Origin: Arcticibacter sp.
GTDB lineage: Bacteria; Bacteroidota; Bacteroidia; 2-12-FULL-35-15
DNA: 33,495 nucleotides
Assembly (NCBI GenBank): GCA_021155045.1
Contig: JAJNQB010000015.1
Span: 1 to 33,495, forward strand
Reading direction: 5' to 3'
In this document: positions 30,688 to 33,495 of the stretch, in pieces
How positions within the stretch are numbered: the first letter of the stretch is position 1
Layout of the letters: the number at the start of each line of letters is the position of its first letter
Notes under the pieces: model-generated
What the model saw: only the letters and a program-made list of their open reading frames with translations
Databases searched by the model: none
Told to the model about the DNA's origin: nothing
Made by a program: the position numbers and the translations under genes

Positions 30688-31863
30688 ATGACTTTAATCA
30701 TCACCATTTGCAGTTTATTACTCATCGCATACATATTCGATCTTACATCTTCACGCACGAGAATTCCTTCAGTCATTCTTTTACTTGCATTGGGGTGGGC
30801 TGTAAAACAATTGTCCGTTTTTTTAGGAATACAAATACCCGACTTAACTTTGTTATTACCTATTTTTGGAACCATCGGGCTTATCTTAATTGTATTGGAA
30901 GGCTCACTTGAATTAGAAATAAACAAGTCAAAACTACCTTTGATTGGGAAATCAATCCTTGTATCAATCATGCCAATTATTGCATTAGTAGCGGGCTTAG
31001 CTTATTCATTACAATATTATGGAGGAGCTTCCTTAAAAACATGTGTTATTAATGCAATCCCATTTTGCGTAATAAGCAGTGCTATTGCAATACCAAGTGT
31101 TGCACATTTAAGAAAGAGTAATAAAGAATTTGTAATTTATGAAAGTAGTTTATCTGATATTTTTGGTGTCGTATTTTTTAATTTTGTTGCGCTCAATGCA
31201 ACAATTGATATTTCAACATTCGGTTACTTTGGTTTAGATGTTCTATTAATTTGTGTAATTTCTTTTGTTGCAACAATTGCCCTTTCTGTGTTATTAAGCA
31301 AAATTGATCACCACATTAAATTTGCGCCAATAATTATTTTAGTCATTTTAATATATGCTGTATCAAAAGAATATCATTTACCTGCTTTAATTTTCATTAT
31401 GCTATTTGGTTTGTTTTTAGGAAATTTAGATGAATTAAAAGATTTTAAGTGGAGTAAAAAAGTCAATCTTGAAACATTAAAAACTGAAGTAAGTAGATTT
31501 AAAGAGATAGTAATGGAAGGAGCATTTTTAATTCGAACACTATTTTTCTTGCTATTTGGTTATCTAATTGAAACAGAAGAAATATTAAATGCTGAAACAT
31601 TTATTTGGGCTATAGGAATCGTTGGAGGAATTTTTGGAATTCGATTGATTATACTTTTAATCACTCGCTTACCTATTACACCCTTGCTGTTTATTGCACC
31701 AAGAGGCTTAATTACAATTTTATTGTTTTTTTCAATTGCCCCAACACAAATGATGCCCCTTGTAAATAAATCATTAATTATTCAGGTTATCATTTTAACT
31801 TCAATAATTATGATGCTTGGTTTGATGGCAAACAAAAGAGAAAAAAAAGAGTCAAAAAAATAA
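30688..31863 (+). CDS. Cation:proton antiporter (CPA1/NhaP-like)
   Basis: 391 residues and about 11-13 membrane helices. The conserved CPA elements are recognisable: ILLLALGWAVKQL in helix 2, GTIGLILIVLEGSLELEINK and FCVISSAIAIPSVAHL, and in the core helix YESSLSDIFGVVFFNF, equivalent to the family's ES(L/S)xxD with the ion-binding Asp. Expected to exchange Na+ or K+ for H+ across the inner membrane. No C-terminal TrkA or CNMP regulatory domain is attached; the chain ends in a short Lys/Glu-rich tail. Convergent with the LTA-synthase-like gene, 2 bases apart. Confidence 0.85.
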   Translation: MTLIITICSLLLIAYIFDLTSSRTRIPSVILLLALGWAVKQLSVFLGIQIPDLTLLLPIFGTIGLILIVLEGSLELEINKSKLPLIGKSILVSIMPIIALVAGLAYSLQYYGGASLKTCVINAIPFCVISSAIAIPSVAHLRKSNKEFVIYESSLSDIFGVVFFNFVALNATIDISTFGYFGLDVLLICVISFVATIALSVLLSKIDHHIKFAPIIILVILIYAVSKEYHLPALIFIMLFGLFLGNLDELKDFKWSKKVNLETLKTEVSRFKEIVMEGAFLIRTLFFLLFGYLIETEEILNAETFIWAIGIVGGIFGIRLIILLITRLPITPLLFIAPRGLITILLFFSIAPTQMMPLVNKSLIIQVIILTSIIMMLGLMANKREKKESKK

Positions 31864-31865
31864 AT

Positions 31866-33495
31866 TTATTTCAAGCGGTAATCCTCAAAAATTAATTGTT
31901 CTATTGCTTTACTCAATTGTAAAAGGCTATCAGTTTCTCTTTTGTTATCGCCAAAAGAATTTACAATCAGTTCGGAAACTCCATGTTGGTAGCCAATCAA
32001 GCCAATATCAGAAGCAAAAGCTCCTCCACTAAAGTTACTATTGTATGCAAATTTTTTAGAATAAGGATTAAACATATTTTTAGCAAACACATAGTGCTGT
32101 GCATCTTCTTTTAAATTCATTTGATGCAATAATGTTGGAGCGATGTCTAATTGAGAAAAAACATTTTTTATTTCTTTTCCCTTAAATTCTTCTTTTATTA
32201 CTTCACCAAAAAAGATACAAGGTATTCGATGAAACAAAGGGCCATAAACATTTTGGTCTTTATGTGTATCATGGCTATGATCCGATACCAATACAAACAA
32301 GGTGTTTTTATACCAAGATTGCTTTTTTGCATTATTAAAAAATGATTGCAAAGCTTTATCTGAGTAATCAATTGAATTTATGTAATCATTTTCTTTATGT
32401 TTTACTAATTGTTTTTTATCCCCAACAAAATCATAAGGCATATGTGTGCTAATTGTAAACCAAGCATAAATAAAAGGAGCTGTTGCACTATTCAATGCAT
32501 CGATATAAACTTGTGACATTTCCTGATCTTGAATACCTAACTTTCCTCTCGGGAAAGCAGAATCAATATCTTTTTCTTCAACAACAACATCGAATGATTT
32601 GTTAAATAGGTAACTTTTAATGTTGCCGTAATTCAAATCACCACCAAAAACAAATCCACTTGAATATCCTATCTTTTTTAAATCTTGGCTAATACAAGGA
32701 ATTTTCAAGGATTTAGAACTCTGATTAATTATACTCACTCTTGATGTTGTAGGGTAAGCACTCAACACAGCAGGAATACCCTGATCAGAAACATATCCAG
32801 CAGAATACACATTTGTGAAATAAATTGATTGTTTACTCAAACTATCTATAAAAGGAGCAAAATTATCACCTCCAAGCGATCGAATACAATCGGCACTCCA
32901 ACCTTCCAAAATAATAAAAACTATATTAGGTTTGTTTGTATTTAAAAATTGAATTGTTGTATCTTTTTCAACATAGAACAAAGAATCTTTAATTCTTTGA
33001 GCCTCTTCGATAGAAAAAGTACTGTAAGGATTTTCTTTTGCAAAACGCAAATATTCAGTAACACTGTACATTAAATTCCAAACAGGATTTACCGAAACAT
33101 CATTTACTATTGGATTGTTACTAAAGTAAGCATCACTATTTTGAATTGGAATAGCTTGCAATCCACCACGAATACAAAAAACAGTAAAAAATGAGAGTAT
33201 TAAAAATAAAGAAAATCCTATTCCATACTTTTTTATTCCTTTAACCGTCTGTGTTTTTTGAAAAAGCAATTTAAATGCAATTTTTTTATTATAAAAAAAG
33301 ATGAATAAGAACATCAACAAAATAGAAAGTAAAAAAAATAAAACAGTTAAACCCAAAGATGTTGTTTTAAAAACTTCAGACGGGTGAGCAAAATGTTCCA
33401 AAGCTTGCATACTCAACTTTGATTTCCATTCGCGATACAAACAAGATTCTCCCACAAGGGTTAATGTGTAGATTAAAATAAATAAAAAGTTTATC
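31866..33495 (-). CDS. LTA synthase-like membrane sulfatase-superfamily transferase, 5' partial
   Basis: 542 residues are visible and the frame stays open to the window edge (INFLFILIYTLTLVGES precedes a GTG at 33455), so the start is outside. N-terminal membrane helices are followed by an extracytoplasmic alkaline-phosphatase fold. Numbered from the GTG at 33455: FIILEGWSAD (180-189, metal Glu184), the nucleophile region GYVSDQGIPAVLSAYP (220-235), the substrate-binding STHMPYD motif, and the metal motif VLVSDHSHDTH. Such enzymes transfer phosphoglycerol or phosphoethanolamine, or act as phosphatases. The nucleophile slot, normally Thr (TDxG), is Ser223 here. The substrate in a Gram-negative Bacteroidota is not known. 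Confidence 0.88.
   Translation of the reverse strand, partial: INFLFILIYTLTLVGESCLYREWKSKLSMQALEHFAHPSEVFKTTSLGLTVLFFLLSILLMFLFIFFYNKKIAFKLLFQKTQTVKGIKKYGIGFSLFLILSFFTVFCIRGGLQAIPIQNSDAYFSNNPIVNDVSVNPVWNLMYSVTEYLRFAKENPYSTFSIEEAQRIKDSLFYVEKDTTIQFLNTNKPNIVFIILEGWSADCIRSLGGDNFAPFIDSLSKQSIYFTNVYSAGYVSDQGIPAVLSAYPTTSRVSIINQSSKSLKIPCISQDLKKIGYSSGFVFGGDLNYGNIKSYLFNKSFDVVVEEKDIDSAFPRGKLGIQDQEMSQVYIDALNSATAPFIYAWFTISTHMPYDFVGDKKQLVKHKENDYINSIDYSDKALQSFFNNAKKQSWYKNTLFVLVSDHSHDTHKDQNVYGPLFHRIPCIFFGEVIKEEFKGKEIKNVFSQLDIAPTLLHQMNLKEDAQHYVFAKNMFNPYSKKFAYNSNFSGGAFASDIGLIGYQHGVSELIVNSFGDNKRETDSLLQLSKAIEQLIFEDYRLK

Noticed and set aside
33453..33455. GTG as true start of the LTA-synthase-like gene
   Set aside because: The open frame continues upstream as a hydrophobic membrane helix to the window edge, so the gene is truncated instead.

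Overview
The window looks like a chromosomal segment of an AT-rich Bacteroidota (flavobacterial or related) genome. Several start regions carry the Bacteroidota -7 promoter element TAnnTTTG, Shine-Dalgarno sequences are mostly absent, and the envelope gene content is typical of the phylum: TSP3-bearing outer-membrane barrels, SPOR proteins, a PorE-like TPR/PD40/OmpA protein and collagen-like GXY proteins. The genus cannot be told from this sequence. No rRNA, tRNA or CRISPR array was seen.

Layout. 1-1375: 3' part of a collagen-like repeat protein plus a small secreted protein, closed by a strong hairpin terminator. 1416-1877: a long hairpin and a STAS-like gene. 1878-8162 (minus): msrA lipoprotein, a small exported protein, and three large envelope genes (barrel+TSP3+SPOR; tandem beta-domain+SPOR; barrel+TSP3+EF-hand). 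8404-10241 (minus): a ten-repeat exported protein tightly coupled to a LOG-family hydrolase. 10360-13224 (minus): uvrA. 13511-15153 (plus): a hipBA-type toxin-antitoxin pair with a candidate operator, followed by a non-coding, hairpin-rich stretch containing what looks like a decayed transposase N-terminus (15154-15704). 15711-18008 (plus): GH73/LysM hydrolase and a GT-C membrane transferase. 17995-20454 (minus): PorE-like protein. 20575-22398 (minus): lemA and two TPM-domain genes. 22494-24356 (minus): htpG. 24496-26451 (plus): a GT2 glycosyltransferase fused to a phosphoglycosyltransferase-like tail. 26452-28818 (minus): PorT-like barrel, fabD and a BI-1 family gene. 28918-31863 (plus): M24 peptidase, GNAT, lipoprotein and antiporter. 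31866-33495 (minus): an LTA-synthase-like enzyme cut by the window edge.

How the parts fit. Most genes serve the envelope: peptidoglycan-binding or -cleaving proteins (SPOR, LysM, GH73, OmpA-like), outer-membrane barrels, glycan assembly and an alkaline-phosphatase-superfamily transferase. Housekeeping genes (uvrA, htpG, fabD, msrA) are interspersed. The only clearly accessory island is hipBA with its debris. The best candidates for something undescribed are the three-gene SPOR/TSP3 envelope cluster (3022-8162) and the repeat protein/LOG pair (8404-10241). Their functions are not established by the sequence.
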